Source of the DNA: Algorimicrobium hallyeonense
GTDB taxonomy: Bacteria; Bacteroidota; Bacteroidia; Flavobacteriales; Flavobacteriaceae
Direction of reading: 5' to 3'
Assembly: GCF_042657385.1 (NCBI RefSeq)
Contig: NZ_JBHSLA010000006.1
Span: 1 to 64,000, forward strand
Length of the DNA: 64,000 nt
The notes under the pieces are model-generated. The model did not search any database. It was not told the DNA's origin and saw only the letters and a list, made by a program, of their open reading frames with translations. Position numbers and translations under genes: made by a program. Below are positions 33,977 through 43,427 of this stretch, in pieces; the stretch's first letter is position 1; the number at the start of each line of letters is the position of its first letter.

Positions 33977-35422
33977 TTAATCCAATCTATTTTTTAAAGC
34001 TGTTAAAATTTTTACATAAATGGTATCGCCATAATAACGATCTTCTACACCAAAATCTATATTTGGGTTGTCATTAATTTCAATAACCATTGGTTTTTCA
34101 TTTACGACCTTAATATCAATACCATAAAGCCCTTTCCCCATTAACTTGGCAGATTTCAAAGCCATATCTAATACAATTTTTGGTACGTCTTCTATTGGTA
34201 AACAATCAGCATTACCATCTTGATCATCTTTCTTTTTGGCATCCCAATTGTAAATTTGCCAATGGCCTTTTGCCATATAATATTTACAAGCAAAAAAGGG
34301 TTTGTCATCAATAATTCCAATGCGCCAATCGTAATCCGATGGGCAAAATTCCTGCGCTATAATTAAATCCGATTCTTTCAACATGCTGTTAACAAGCACA
34401 TGATACTCGTCTTCGGTTTTAGCTTTTTTAACACCAAACGAAAAAGTAGAATCTGGTGCTTTTAACACACAAGGCAAACCGACTTGCGCTATAACATCGT
34501 TTTTATTATCCTTATGAACAATAATGGTTTTTGGTGTGGCAATATTCGCATTATTTAAAGCTTCTGCCATGTAAACTTTGTTACAACATTTTAAAATAGC
34601 GTCGGGATAATCTACAATAGCAATCCCGTCTTGCTGGGCCTTTCTAGCAAATGCGTAAGCTTCATTATTCACTTCGGTGCTTTGGCGAATTAGCAAGGCA
34701 TCAAAAGATGATAAGCGCGATAAATCTTTAGGCTCGATTATTTCGGCATAAATATTCATTTTTTCGGCTACATCAATAAATTTCTTGAGTGCTTTAGCAT
34801 TACTAGGAGGCGCTGGATCATTTGGGTTCACCAAAATAGCTAAATCGAAATCCGACTTAATTAACTTGGGTGTATCATAGCGTTTTTTGGCAAAATACTG
34901 ATTTGCAAATGCATGCACACTTGACATGTGTTCTTCCGGAATTTCCGATTCTGCGATAGCACGAATACTTTGCACATGCCATTTGGTGGTGTGATTAAAT
35001 TTCACCCGTAAAAAAGGTACTTGAAAATGCTTGTAAAATAAGGTGCTTAATTCCTTATATTTTTGAGCCACATTTTGCCCAAAATAAATACTTAAGGTAA
35101 AATCTTGAGATTTGATGTTTTTTAAACTCTGCTGGATGACATCATCAAACTCATCGGAAATGATTCGGACGAGTTTTAGTGCTTTTAAATCCACAATATT
35201 CTTAACCGTAGGAATGGCTAAATGCCCTCTAGCTTCTGCTAAAAGCGACACATAATATCCTTTAGATTGGTACGAATAATCTTTACACAAGTTAAAGATT
35301 CGTGCATTTTTTAAAAGTGAAAACTGCGGGTTGGTCAGGTAATCTTGTGATGAAATCACGGTAATGTTCTCAATCGAAAAATTCCATTTTTCTGGTTGAT
35401 TAACAACAATGTATTTGTTCAT
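33977..35422 (-). CDS. RimK-family ATP-grasp ligase with N-terminal RLAN-type domain
   Basis: 481 residues. The N-terminal half (about 1-160) looks like the RLAN domain found only before RimK-like ATP-grasps (KDYSYQSKGYYVSLLAEARG). A linker is followed by an ATP-grasp module (about 275-478) with VLKAPDSTFSFGVKKA, the DWRIGII core, and the Mg-binding end GIDIKVV..KPMVIEINDNPNI. RimK relatives attach Glu or other amino acids to carboxylates. First gene of the three-gene operon with GCS2-type and FGase-type enzymes. The acceptor molecule is unknown. Confidence 0.85.
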   Translation of the reverse strand: MNKYIVVNQPEKWNFSIENITVISSQDYLTNPQFSLLKNARIFNLCKDYSYQSKGYYVSLLAEARGHLAIPTVKNIVDLKALKLVRIISDEFDDVIQQSLKNIKSQDFTLSIYFGQNVAQKYKELSTLFYKHFQVPFLRVKFNHTTKWHVQSIRAIAESEIPEEHMSSVHAFANQYFAKKRYDTPKLIKSDFDLAILVNPNDPAPPSNAKALKKFIDVAEKMNIYAEIIEPKDLSRLSSFDALLIRQSTEVNNEAYAFARKAQQDGIAIVDYPDAILKCCNKVYMAEALNNANIATPKTIIVHKDNKNDVIAQVGLPCVLKAPDSTFSFGVKKAKTEDEYHVLVNSMLKESDLIIAQEFCPSDYDWRIGIIDDKPFFACKYYMAKGHWQIYNWDAKKKDDQDGNADCLPIEDVPKIVLDMALKSAKLMGKGLYGIDIKVVNEKPMVIEINDNPNIDFGVEDRYYGDTIYVKILTALKNRLD

Positions 35423-35556
35423 TAAAAACGCATAAGCGCGATATAAATTTTACACAAAATTAGATTATTTTTCAATAGCTTTTACATGGCGTTAAAAATA
35501 TTTTACACATGAAATAAAACACCTAAGCAACACAGTATCAAAATGCTAAAACATAT

Positions 35557-37293
35557 TTATTTCACCCGATAAACAGGATATTGCAAATACGCTGGCTCAT
35601 AATTGTTGGAGCGTTCATATAACCAATTTAATTGCGCATACCAATTATTAGAAAATTCTGGTTCAGCTTGTTTTTTAGCTTCAAATTCTGCTTTTAATTC
35701 TGAATTAGACGCCAATAATTCTGAAGCCGTATCTTCAAATACATAAGGCGAAAAACCTTCCTTCTTCTGTAAAATGGTATCAAAGAAATTCCAATTAAAA
35801 AAGGAATCTGGTGCTTGAGGTTCTAATGTTTCTACGAGATAACGTACGGCGTTTTGATTGGTAGAAATCCAATAATCACCTTTTCTGAATAAGAGGTTAT
35901 TTTCGGATGCTGTAACAGATGTCTTATAATGCTGATAATGGCCTTCATACGGACTTTTACGTGTTTCAAAATCGGCTATTTTGTAGGATTCTACAGCTAG
36001 TGTGGTATCTTTTTCAAAACGATTCATTTGAACACCATTCCCTTTTAATAAATCGATAACCGAATGCCAACCTTGTGGAATGATGTAGGCTTTTGGAACG
36101 GCAACGTCAACCGTTGGTTTAAAATAATTCTGATAAGCAACCGGTTTTTCAAAAGGTTTGTTTCTATCGTATTTTAAGCGCTCCTTTCCTGTTACCTCAC
36201 TTGTTATTGTGTTTCCTTCAAAACCTTTAAAGTTTAAGGTGGTAGATTTTGTGGTATCTACTTCCCAATCTAATGGATACATTTTCTGATTCTTAAAAGC
36301 TTCAAATGCAGCTTGGCGCAATTTCGATATATGATCGCCTTCTCTTTCAGTAATGGCAATCATGCTTCGCATCAGTTCATAGGTTCCTTCCACACGTGGT
36401 TTGTATGGTTTTAACATATGTGTTTCAACCATCATTCCAATAACATTCCACAGTGCGGTGTATCCCGTTGAATAGCGTGGGTAATCCATAAACTGACTAA
36501 ATCCAATTTCCGGAACTTGATTAAAAACATTCACATAAGGTGTAATATCCCAATCTTTCTTTTGTAAATCCGCTTCCAGTGCGGGCATGATGGTGTTTTG
36601 TAAATAACTCCCCAATTCACCGCCTAACTTATTATGTTGGGTAAACAAATGAGTTAGCACATATTGATAATCCGCGCCATTACTTACATGATTATCTATA
36701 AAAACATCCGGCTTTACCAAATGAAAAATTTGAGCGAAGGTTTTAGCATTTTCTGTGTCGTTTTTTATAAAATCACGGTTCAAATCAAAATTCTGCGCAT
36801 TGCCACGAAAGCCGTATGCTTTAGGACCATTTTGATTGGCACGCGTACCTGAATTTCTATTTAAACTTCCGCCAACATTATAAATAGGAATGGTAACTAC
36901 AACGGTATTCTTTGGTGCTGGAATTTTTCCTTTAGCCATATCACGAAATAACATCATCGTCGCGTCTATACCATCGCTTTCACCAGGATGAATGCCATTA
37001 TTGATTAATAATACACGTTTATTTTCACGAATGGTTTCGAAACTAAATTTAGCATCGACATTAAAAGTCACAATATGCAAAGGCTCACCAGAATCTGTTT
37101 TTCCAATAGCTTGCAGTTGAATTTGAGGAAAGGCATTTGCCAAATCCGAATAATATTGAATGGTTTGATAATATGTAGCCGTTTCCGTTCCGTTGCTTGC
37201 CTCAAAAACCGTTATAAAATCATCTTTTTTGCTTTGCGCCTGTAAAAAACTGAAAGTCAAACAAATGACTAACAGTTGACTAATACGAATCAT
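35557..37293 (-). CDS. Secreted M14-family zinc carboxypeptidase
   Basis: 578 residues from the ATG at 37293 (MIRISQLLVI, start of a clear signal peptide ending LQAQ); an upstream frame to 37332 adds 13 residues before the signal and is unlikely. The M14 zinc ligands are His102-Glu105 (GIHPGESDG) and the later His in VFIDNHVSNGAD; NRDF supplies the substrate Arg/Asn region. Predicted to cleave C-terminal residues from peptides outside the cytoplasm. The C-terminal ~200 residues are an extra domain typical of Bacteroidota M14 proteins. Single gene. Confidence 0.85.
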   Translation of the reverse strand: MIRISQLLVICLTFSFLQAQSKKDDFITVFEASNGTETATYYQTIQYYSDLANAFPQIQLQAIGKTDSGEPLHIVTFNVDAKFSFETIRENKRVLLINNGIHPGESDGIDATMMLFRDMAKGKIPAPKNTVVVTIPIYNVGGSLNRNSGTRANQNGPKAYGFRGNAQNFDLNRDFIKNDTENAKTFAQIFHLVKPDVFIDNHVSNGADYQYVLTHLFTQHNKLGGELGSYLQNTIMPALEADLQKKDWDITPYVNVFNQVPEIGFSQFMDYPRYSTGYTALWNVIGMMVETHMLKPYKPRVEGTYELMRSMIAITEREGDHISKLRQAAFEAFKNQKMYPLDWEVDTTKSTTLNFKGFEGNTITSEVTGKERLKYDRNKPFEKPVAYQNYFKPTVDVAVPKAYIIPQGWHSVIDLLKGNGVQMNRFEKDTTLAVESYKIADFETRKSPYEGHYQHYKTSVTASENNLLFRKGDYWISTNQNAVRYLVETLEPQAPDSFFNWNFFDTILQKKEGFSPYVFEDTASELLASNSELKAEFEAKKQAEPEFSNNWYAQLNWLYERSNNYEPAYLQYPVYRVK

Positions 37294-37341
37294 ATTTGAA
37301 ATTTTAATAAGTAAACTTAAACAATTTATCACAATATAAGC

Positions 37342-37371
37342 TTGTAGGTGTTCATATTAACTGTATTTTTG
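37342..37371 (+). promoter_or_regulatory. Predicted promoter TTG-N19-TATTTTTG
   Basis: Exact -7 consensus (37364-37371) with a -33 TTG at 37342-37344 spaced 19 bases, 17 bases before the SulP start. Confidence 0.6.
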
Positions 37372-37388
37372 CACCCTCAAAAAAAAGA

Positions 37389-39056
37389 ATGATGACTCAA
37401 TTTTTTCGAAAATTTACAACAAATCCTAAAAATGATATTTTAAGCGGGATAACCGTTTCATTAGCAATGATTCCAGAAGTGGTAGCATTTGCTTTTGTGG
37501 CGCAAATAGACCCACTTATGGCACTTTCTGGTGCGTTTATTATTGGATTAATTGCTGCAATTTTTGGAGGAAGGCCAGGTTTAATTTCTGGCGCTGCTGG
37601 TGCTGTTGCTGTAATTTTTGTCACCATGATTGCTGATGGGCATACAAAAGGGCTTCTTTTTGATCAGCCTGTAGATAATATGGGTTTTTTCTACTTAATG
37701 GCTTGCGTTATTTTAATGGGAATTATTCAAATTTTAGCCGGTGTATTTAAGTTGGGACGTTTTGTGCGTTTAATTCCGCACTCCGTAATGCTGGGTTTTG
37801 TAAACGGTTTAGCTATTGTTATTTTTTGGGCTCAAGTAAAAATGTTTACACATAAATCATTAGTAGTTTCTACCGATGGCGTTAAGGAATACGTAAGCAC
37901 CTATATGGAAGGCGCTGAACTCTATTTAATGTTAGGCTTGGTATTTTTAACCATGACCATCATGACCATTTTACCAAAAATAACTAAAAAAATTCCTGCG
38001 GCTTTAACGGCTATATTAGTTACCACATTTATTGCAATCGGATTCAATTTAGATGTTTCAACGGTTGGTTCATACATTATTGAAGGTGGTGGAACAGGCT
38101 TAAAAGGTGAATTTCCTACACCTAATTTAGAGCTTTGGCAAAATCTTCCAATTAATTGGGACACGCTAAATTTTATTCTTCCCTATGCGTTTTTAGCCGC
38201 TTCTGTTGGTTTAATAGAATCACTTATGACCATGAATTTGGTGGATGAATTAACGGACACCAGAGGTAATGGCGACCAAGAATGTATTGCTCAAGGAGCT
38301 GGAAATATTATGTCAGGTCTTTTTGGTGGAACTGGAGGTTGTGGTATGATTGGACAAACGGTAATTAATATTAACGCTGGTGGTCGTGGTCGTCTTTCAG
38401 GTATCGTAATGGCTCTAACGCTGTTAACTTTTATACTTTTTACAGATAAATTAATTGAGCAAGTACCAATTGCAGCACTAGTTGGTGTTATGTTTATGAT
38501 GGTTATTGAAACATTTGCATGGTCTAGTTTTCGCATTATTAAAAAAATTCCAAAATCCGATGCTTTTGTACTCATAATCGTTTCAGCCGTTACAGTTATA
38601 TTCGATTTAGCCATTGCCGTTTTTGTTGGTGTTATTATTTCGGCATTAGCTTTTGCTTGGGAGAATGCCAAACGTATTCGCGCCAGAAAACGCATGCGTG
38701 AGGATGGCACCAAAGTTTACGAAATTTGGGGTCCATTATTTTTCGGAAGTATAACAGCTTTTAATCAAAAATTTGATCCTAAAAATGACCCACAAAATGT
38801 TGAAATTGACTTTGTTGAATCGCGAATTAGTGATCATTCTGCTTTAGAAGCTATTTTTAATTTAGTTGAAAAATATGAAGCCGAAGGAAAATCGATTAAA
38901 TTGAAACACTTAAGCGAAGATTGCAAATTACTCATGTATAAGGCTAGTCCGAAATTCAGGGAAGTTATTGTTGAAGCGGTTGATGACCCGAGATACCATT
39001 TAGCAGCAAACCCTGAAGAGTTTCCAAAACCACTTTCAGAATACAAGTTTAAATAA
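37389..39056 (+). CDS. SulP-family inorganic anion transporter
   Basis: 555 residues. SulP core of about ten to twelve helices with the signature ALSGAFIIGLIAAIFGGRPG and GLIESLMTMNLVDELT, followed by a cytoplasmic STAS domain (about 445-545). Transports sulfate, bicarbonate or related anions; the SulP subtype cannot be fixed by eye. ATGs at 37389 and 37392 are adjacent. The stop abuts the coaD stop with no spacer. Confidence 0.9.
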   Translation: MMTQFFRKFTTNPKNDILSGITVSLAMIPEVVAFAFVAQIDPLMALSGAFIIGLIAAIFGGRPGLISGAAGAVAVIFVTMIADGHTKGLLFDQPVDNMGFFYLMACVILMGIIQILAGVFKLGRFVRLIPHSVMLGFVNGLAIVIFWAQVKMFTHKSLVVSTDGVKEYVSTYMEGAELYLMLGLVFLTMTIMTILPKITKKIPAALTAILVTTFIAIGFNLDVSTVGSYIIEGGGTGLKGEFPTPNLELWQNLPINWDTLNFILPYAFLAASVGLIESLMTMNLVDELTDTRGNGDQECIAQGAGNIMSGLFGGTGGCGMIGQTVININAGGRGRLSGIVMALTLLTFILFTDKLIEQVPIAALVGVMFMMVIETFAWSSFRIIKKIPKSDAFVLIIVSAVTVIFDLAIAVFVGVIISALAFAWENAKRIRARKRMREDGTKVYEIWGPLFFGSITAFNQKFDPKNDPQNVEIDFVESRISDHSALEAIFNLVEKYEAEGKSIKLKHLSEDCKLLMYKASPKFREVIVEAVDDPRYHLAANPEEFPKPLSEYKFK

Positions 39057-39512
39057 CTATTTTACCCGAACACTAATGGGTACTAATTTGGTATAATCGC
39101 CTTGATTACGAATCACATCGCGCACAATGGATGATGAAATATAGGACGTATTCGCAGCCGTTAACAAAAATACGGTTTCTATAGGTGCTAAATCGCGATT
39201 GGTATGCGCTATGGCTTTTTCAAATTCGAAATCTCCGGGATTACGCAAACCACGAAGTATAAATTGGACGTTATTTTTCAGGCAAAAATCGACTGTTAAA
39301 CCTTCATAAGAAACCACCTTTACTTTTGGTTCGCCAGCAAATGATTCTTCAATAAACCGCATGCGTTCTTCTAATGAAAACATGTATTTTTTATCCGCAT
39401 TCACACCAATGGCAACAATAACCTCATCAAACAGTTTGATAGCGCGTTTAATAATATCGTAATGACCTAAAGTTAATGGATCAAAAGATCCTGGGAATAC
39501 AGCTTTTTTCAT
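39057..39512 (-). CDS. coaD: Phosphopantetheine adenylyltransferase
   Basis: 151 residues. Fourth step of coenzyme A synthesis. The nucleotidyltransferase motif GSFDPLTLGHYDII (variant of HxGH) and NTSYISSSIVRDV are intact; RGLRNPGDFEFE is the conserved middle block. Normal length. It follows ddl by 55 bases on the same strand, so the two may be co-transcribed. Confidence 0.95.
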   Translation of the reverse strand: MKKAVFPGSFDPLTLGHYDIIKRAIKLFDEVIVAIGVNADKKYMFSLEERMRFIEESFAGEPKVKVVSYEGLTVDFCLKNNVQFILRGLRNPGDFEFEKAIAHTNRDLAPIETVFLLTAANTSYISSSIVRDVIRNQGDYTKLVPISVRVK

Positions 39513-39567
39513 AATTTACTCCTAAACATTAAAGATACTTAATAATTATTTTAAGCCAAATGAAACA

Positions 39568-40545
39568 CTATTTCAACGCTTCTTCAATGGCATTCTGAAA
39601 TAATTGTTCTAACGAAATTCCAGCAGCTGCCGCTTGTTGTGGCAATATACTAGCTTTTGTTAATCCTGGAACAGTGTTGACTTCCAATAAATGTGGTTCG
39701 CCATCTTTAAAAATATATTCACTTCGGGAAAAGCCCGTCATTTTTAATATTTCATAAACCCTTTTTGCTAAAGCACGCACTTTCTCGGCATCGGATTCTG
39801 AAATGCGCGCTGGTGTAATTTCTTGAGATTGCCCTAAATACTTAGCTTGATAATCGAAAAAATCATTTTCGCTAACAATTTCAGTAATTGGCAATACTAT
39901 AATTTCGCCTTGGTAGGAAATAACACCAACAGACACTTCAACCCCATCTAAATAGGATTCAATAATAATTTCATCATCTTCTTTGTAAGCAACTTCTAAC
40001 GCTTTTTTGAATTCCTCTTTTTTATAAACTTTTGAAATTCCAAAACTACTCCCAGCACGATTCGCTTTAACAAAGCAAGGCAAACCTACTTTTTTAATAA
40101 TGGCATCTTCATCAATAACATCACCTAGATTAATATAATAACTTTCGGCCGTTTTAATTCCATAAGGCCTTAAAACGCTTAAGCAATCGCGTTTATTAAA
40201 GGTTAAAGCCGCCTGATACATACCACTGCTGGTATGCGGAATGTTCAACAACTCTAAATAAGCTTGCATAATACCATCTTCGCCAGGCGATCCGTGAATG
40301 GCATTAAAAACACAATCGAAAGTAATTTTTTCGTCATCAACGATAACCGAGAAATCATTTTTATCAATTGGAAACTCCTTTTCCGTATCCGAAACAAAAA
40401 CCCATTTATTTTCAAAAATATGAATGCGAAAAACATGATAGTTATCTAAAGTATTTAAAGCGTTATAAACCACGTTTCCGCTTTTTAGGGAAATTTCGTA
40501 CTCACTAGAGTAACCACCCATAATAATGGCAATATTCTTTTTCAT
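39568..40545 (-). CDS. ddl: D-alanine--D-alanine ligase
   Basis: 325 residues, ATP-grasp. Blocks IIMGGYSSEYEISLKSG (serine loop), NAIHGSPGEDGIMQ, CFVKANRAGSSFGISK and LEVNTVPGLT are characteristic. It makes the D-Ala-D-Ala end of peptidoglycan precursors. Divergent from the PASTA gene, with a 167-base intergenic region. Confidence 0.95.
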   Translation of the reverse strand: MKKNIAIIMGGYSSEYEISLKSGNVVYNALNTLDNYHVFRIHIFENKWVFVSDTEKEFPIDKNDFSVIVDDEKITFDCVFNAIHGSPGEDGIMQAYLELLNIPHTSSGMYQAALTFNKRDCLSVLRPYGIKTAESYYINLGDVIDEDAIIKKVGLPCFVKANRAGSSFGISKVYKKEEFKKALEVAYKEDDEIIIESYLDGVEVSVGVISYQGEIIVLPITEIVSENDFFDYQAKYLGQSQEITPARISESDAEKVRALAKRVYEILKMTGFSRSEYIFKDGEPHLLEVNTVPGLTKASILPQQAAAAGISLEQLFQNAIEEALK

Positions 40546-40686
40546 TGGCTATATTTCGGCAATTAAAGGCGTCATATTTAAAGTTTACGAATCAATTTAA
40601 GTCTAAAACTAACAATAAAACGTATCTATTATTAGTTAAGCTAAAATATCACTAATAAATCAAAACTAAAAACAGTTCTGTTTTTA

Positions 40687-40694
40687 TATATTTG
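40687..40694 (+). promoter_or_regulatory. Predicted -7 element TATATTTG
   Basis: Exact consensus match 18 bases before the ATG at 40713. A TTG-initiated longer frame from 40692 starts inside this box and is rejected. Confidence 0.5.
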
Positions 40695-40712
40695 CCCAAC
40701 AAATCCGTTTCC

Positions 40713-41276
40713 ATGAGTCTTTTAAAATTTCTGACGAGTAAAACATTCCTAATTCAAATTATTCTAGCCATTGTTGGTTTAGTAGTTATTTGTTTCATTT
40801 TATTAAAATGGCTAAATGTAACCACCAATCACGGTGAGTTTGAAACCGTTCCCGATTTAAAAGGAAAATCTATTGGTGTGGCCAATTTGGAGTTAAACGA
40901 AAACAATTTAAAATTAGAAATTTTAGATTCTTCAAATTTTAATCCTGATTATCCAAAATTTTCAGTGATTGAGCAAGACCCTATTGCTGGCGAGAAGGTT
41001 AAAGATGGCCGAAAAATTTATGTAACCTTAAATCCATCAGGATTCCGAAAGGTAAAGATTCCCAATTTAAAAGAAAAAACATTTAGACAAGCCAAACCAA
41101 CATTGGAAGCGCTTGGCTTTGCTATTGGCACGATAACCTTTACCGATTATTTAGGTGAAAATGAAGTGGTAAAATTAATGTACAACGGTAAAGAAATAAA
41201 AGAAGGCGATGAATTGCCTAAAACATCTAAAATCGATTTGGTTTTAGGTAACGGAAACAGACCAGGTTCAAACTAA
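40713..41276 (+). CDS. PASTA-domain membrane protein
   Basis: 187 residues from the ATG at 40713. One N-terminal transmembrane helix (about 12-33), then two PASTA domains (about 42-110 and 111-180), each with the VPDLKGKS...A...L or IPNLKEKTFRQAKPTLEALG pattern. There is no kinase domain, unlike Ser/Thr kinases of Gram-positives. PASTA domains bind peptidoglycan stem peptides or muropeptides. It precedes the rluD-like gene by 2 bases. Confidence 0.85.
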   Translation: MSLLKFLTSKTFLIQIILAIVGLVVICFILLKWLNVTTNHGEFETVPDLKGKSIGVANLELNENNLKLEILDSSNFNPDYPKFSVIEQDPIAGEKVKDGRKIYVTLNPSGFRKVKIPNLKEKTFRQAKPTLEALGFAIGTITFTDYLGENEVVKLMYNGKEIKEGDELPKTSKIDLVLGNGNRPGSN

Positions 41277-41278
41277 TT

Positions 41279-42319
41279 ATGGCAGACTATACTCCAGAAA
41301 ATCAAAGCGAAGAAGACGATTTATACGAACACTACGCTTTTACTGCCGAAAAAGGGCAAACACCGCTTCGGATTGATAAATATTTAATGAATTTTATTGA
41401 AAACGCCACGCGTAATAAAATTCAGGCTGCTGCAAAAAGCGGCAATATTTATGTAAATGACGAGCAAGTAAAATCTAACTACAAAGTAAAACCATTAGAT
41501 AAAATTCGGGTGCTTTTTGAGCATCCACCTTATGAGTATTTGCTGACACCCGAAAACATTCCCTTAAACATTGTTTATGAGGACGACGATTTATTGGTTG
41601 TCAATAAAGAACCTGGTATGGTAGTACATCCAGGGCATGGAAATTATTCTGGAACCTTGATAAATGCCTTAATTTATCATTTTGAAAACTTACCAAACAA
41701 CTCCAGTAACCGTCCAGGATTGGTTCATAGAATCGATAAAGATACCAGCGGTTTGCTAGTAATTGCCAAGAATGAAGAGTCTATGGCCCATTTATCCAAG
41801 CAGTTTTTTGATAAAACGAGCGAGCGCGAATATATAGCTATTGCTTGGGGAAATATAGAAGAGGAAGAGGGCACCATAGAAGGCAATATTGGTAGACATC
41901 CAAAAAACAGATTACAAAATACCGTGTATTTTGGCGATGAGAGCGACAAAGGAAAACCAGCAGTAACGCATTATAAAGTTTTGGAACGCTTGGGCTACGT
42001 AACCCTGGTTTCTTGCAAATTAGAAACAGGCCGTACACACCAAATTCGCGTGCATATGAAACATATTGGTCACACCTTATTTAATGACGAACGCTATGGT
42101 GGCGAACGCATTTTAAAAGGAACCACCTTTACAAAATACCGCCAGTTTGTAGATAATTGTTTTAAAATTTTACCAAGACAGGCCTTACACGCTAAATCGT
42201 TAGGTTTTGTACACCCTAAAACAGGCGAAATGATGCGATTTGATTCTGAAATTCCACAAGATATGCAAGACTGTATTGAAAAGTGGCGTAATTATTCCAA
42301 GCATCAAGATTCAGAATAA
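41279..42319 (+). CDS. RluA-family 23S rRNA pseudouridine synthase (RluD-like)
   Basis: 346 residues. S4 RNA-binding domain (about 30-90) and a catalytic domain with HRIDKDTSGLLVIAKN carrying the catalytic Asp, and ETGRTHQIRVHMKHIGHT. The S4 plus catalytic layout and length fit RluD, which modifies helix 69 of 23S rRNA; RluC is an alternative. Translationally close to the PASTA gene. Confidence 0.88.
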   Translation: MADYTPENQSEEDDLYEHYAFTAEKGQTPLRIDKYLMNFIENATRNKIQAAAKSGNIYVNDEQVKSNYKVKPLDKIRVLFEHPPYEYLLTPENIPLNIVYEDDDLLVVNKEPGMVVHPGHGNYSGTLINALIYHFENLPNNSSNRPGLVHRIDKDTSGLLVIAKNEESMAHLSKQFFDKTSEREYIAIAWGNIEEEEGTIEGNIGRHPKNRLQNTVYFGDESDKGKPAVTHYKVLERLGYVTLVSCKLETGRTHQIRVHMKHIGHTLFNDERYGGERILKGTTFTKYRQFVDNCFKILPRQALHAKSLGFVHPKTGEMMRFDSEIPQDMQDCIEKWRNYSKHQDSE

Positions 42320-42382
42320 ATTTCTTCTATAGGTTTATAAGAAAGAACAAAATTAGAAATTGATTTTATGCCATGTGAGTTG

Positions 42383-42390
42383 TAACTTTG
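42383..42390 (+). promoter_or_regulatory. Predicted -7 element TAACTTTG before yaaA
   Basis: Exact consensus. It is overlapped by an inverted repeat GTAACTT/AAGTTAC (42382-42409), which may be an operator or a hairpin at the 5' end of the message. Confidence 0.45.
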
Positions 42391-42453
42391 GTAAACATAA
42401 AAAAGTTACGAACCTCTAAAATCAATTCCTAATTATAGGACTTTTACATACTT

Positions 42454-43212
42454 ATGAAACTTGTAATATCTCCAGCCAAATCTTTAGACTACCATAGCAA
42501 ATTACCAACATCTAAATCTACGGAATCCGTATTCTTGAAAGAATCGGAACGTTTAAATGGACTATTGAAAAAGAAATCTCCTAAAAGCTTGTCGAAGCTT
42601 ATGAGTATTTCCGATAATTTAAGCCAGTTGAATTACGACCGGAACCAAGAATGGGAACTACCATTTAAGGAAGGCTCTGCCAGACAAGCTATTTACGCCT
42701 TTAATGGCGATGTTTATCGTGGTTTGGATGCGTATACGATTCCAATAGAAAAAATTGATTCCCTTCAAAATACAGTTCGGATTTTGTCAGGATTGTATGG
42801 CGTTTTAAAGCCTTTGGATTTAATTATGCCTTACCGATTGGAAATGGGCACCAAATTAGCAGTTGGCAAAAACAAAAACTTATATGAGTTTTGGAAGAAG
42901 AAAGTCACTAAATCCTTGAATGACGAATTAGAGGATGATGAGCTGTTTTTGAATTTAGCTAGTAATGAGTATTTTAAAGCCATTGATACTAAAGCTTTAA
43001 AAGTTCCTGTTATAGATGTGGACTTTAAAGAATTTAAGGACGACAAATATAAAACCATTGGTATTTTTGCTAAAGCAGCAAGAGGGCTAATGGCACGGTT
43101 TATTATTGATGAAAACGCTGAAACTTTAGATGATGTTAAAGCTTTCAATTTAGAGGGTTATGGTTTGAGCGATGAACTATCCAGCTCTAACAAATTAGTT
43201 TTCACCAGATAA
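42454..43212 (+). CDS. yaaA: YaaA-family peroxide stress protein
   Basis: 252 residues spanning the DUF328/YaaA family: MKLVISPAKSLDY start, RQAIYAFNGDVYRGLDAYT, LRILSGLYGVLKPLDLIMPYR-like block, and the KTIGIFAKAARGLMARF region with the DNA-contacting basic residues. In E. coli YaaA lowers free iron under peroxide stress. Leader of about 60 bases with an inverted repeat near its 5' end. Downstream lies the convergent ribosomal THX gene. Confidence 0.92.
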   Translation: MKLVISPAKSLDYHSKLPTSKSTESVFLKESERLNGLLKKKSPKSLSKLMSISDNLSQLNYDRNQEWELPFKEGSARQAIYAFNGDVYRGLDAYTIPIEKIDSLQNTVRILSGLYGVLKPLDLIMPYRLEMGTKLAVGKNKNLYEFWKKKVTKSLNDELEDDELFLNLASNEYFKAIDTKALKVPVIDVDFKEFKDDKYKTIGIFAKAARGLMARFIIDENAETLDDVKAFNLEGYGLSDELSSSNKLVFTR

Positions 43213-43231
43213 TTGCATTGGCAAGAAGGGT

Positions 43232-43363
43232 TTAAGCCTTTGCTTTTTTATCAACACTTATTTTTTCTTCAGGACGTACTTGCTTCTTAATTCGTGGACG
43301 TCTTACACCATACGAACCGCGATTAATTTTACCGCGTTTTGTTTTTTTATCACCTTTTCCCAT
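43232..43363 (-). CDS. 30S ribosomal protein THX
   Basis: 43 residues, missed by length-filtered gene finding. MGKGDKKTKRGKI.RGSYG matches the start of Bacteroidota ribosomal protein THX, a very basic mini-protein of the small subunit head; the conserved RGSYGVRRPR follows. The C-terminal part after KKQVRPEEK is a lineage-specific extension. Convergent with yaaA (20 bases apart) and divergent from the glycosylase-like gene. Confidence 0.88.
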   Translation of the reverse strand: MGKGDKKTKRGKINRGSYGVRRPRIKKQVRPEEKISVDKKAKA

Positions 43364-43427
43364 GTCATTTTTGTATTTAAAACTTAAGCTATAAATTACA
43401 ATAAATTTATCATCTTTAAAAACAAAA

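Noticed and set aside
38291..38713. 140-residue minus-strand frame in the SulP gene
   Set aside because: Antisense shadow; no independent start signal and the sense frame is strongly conserved.
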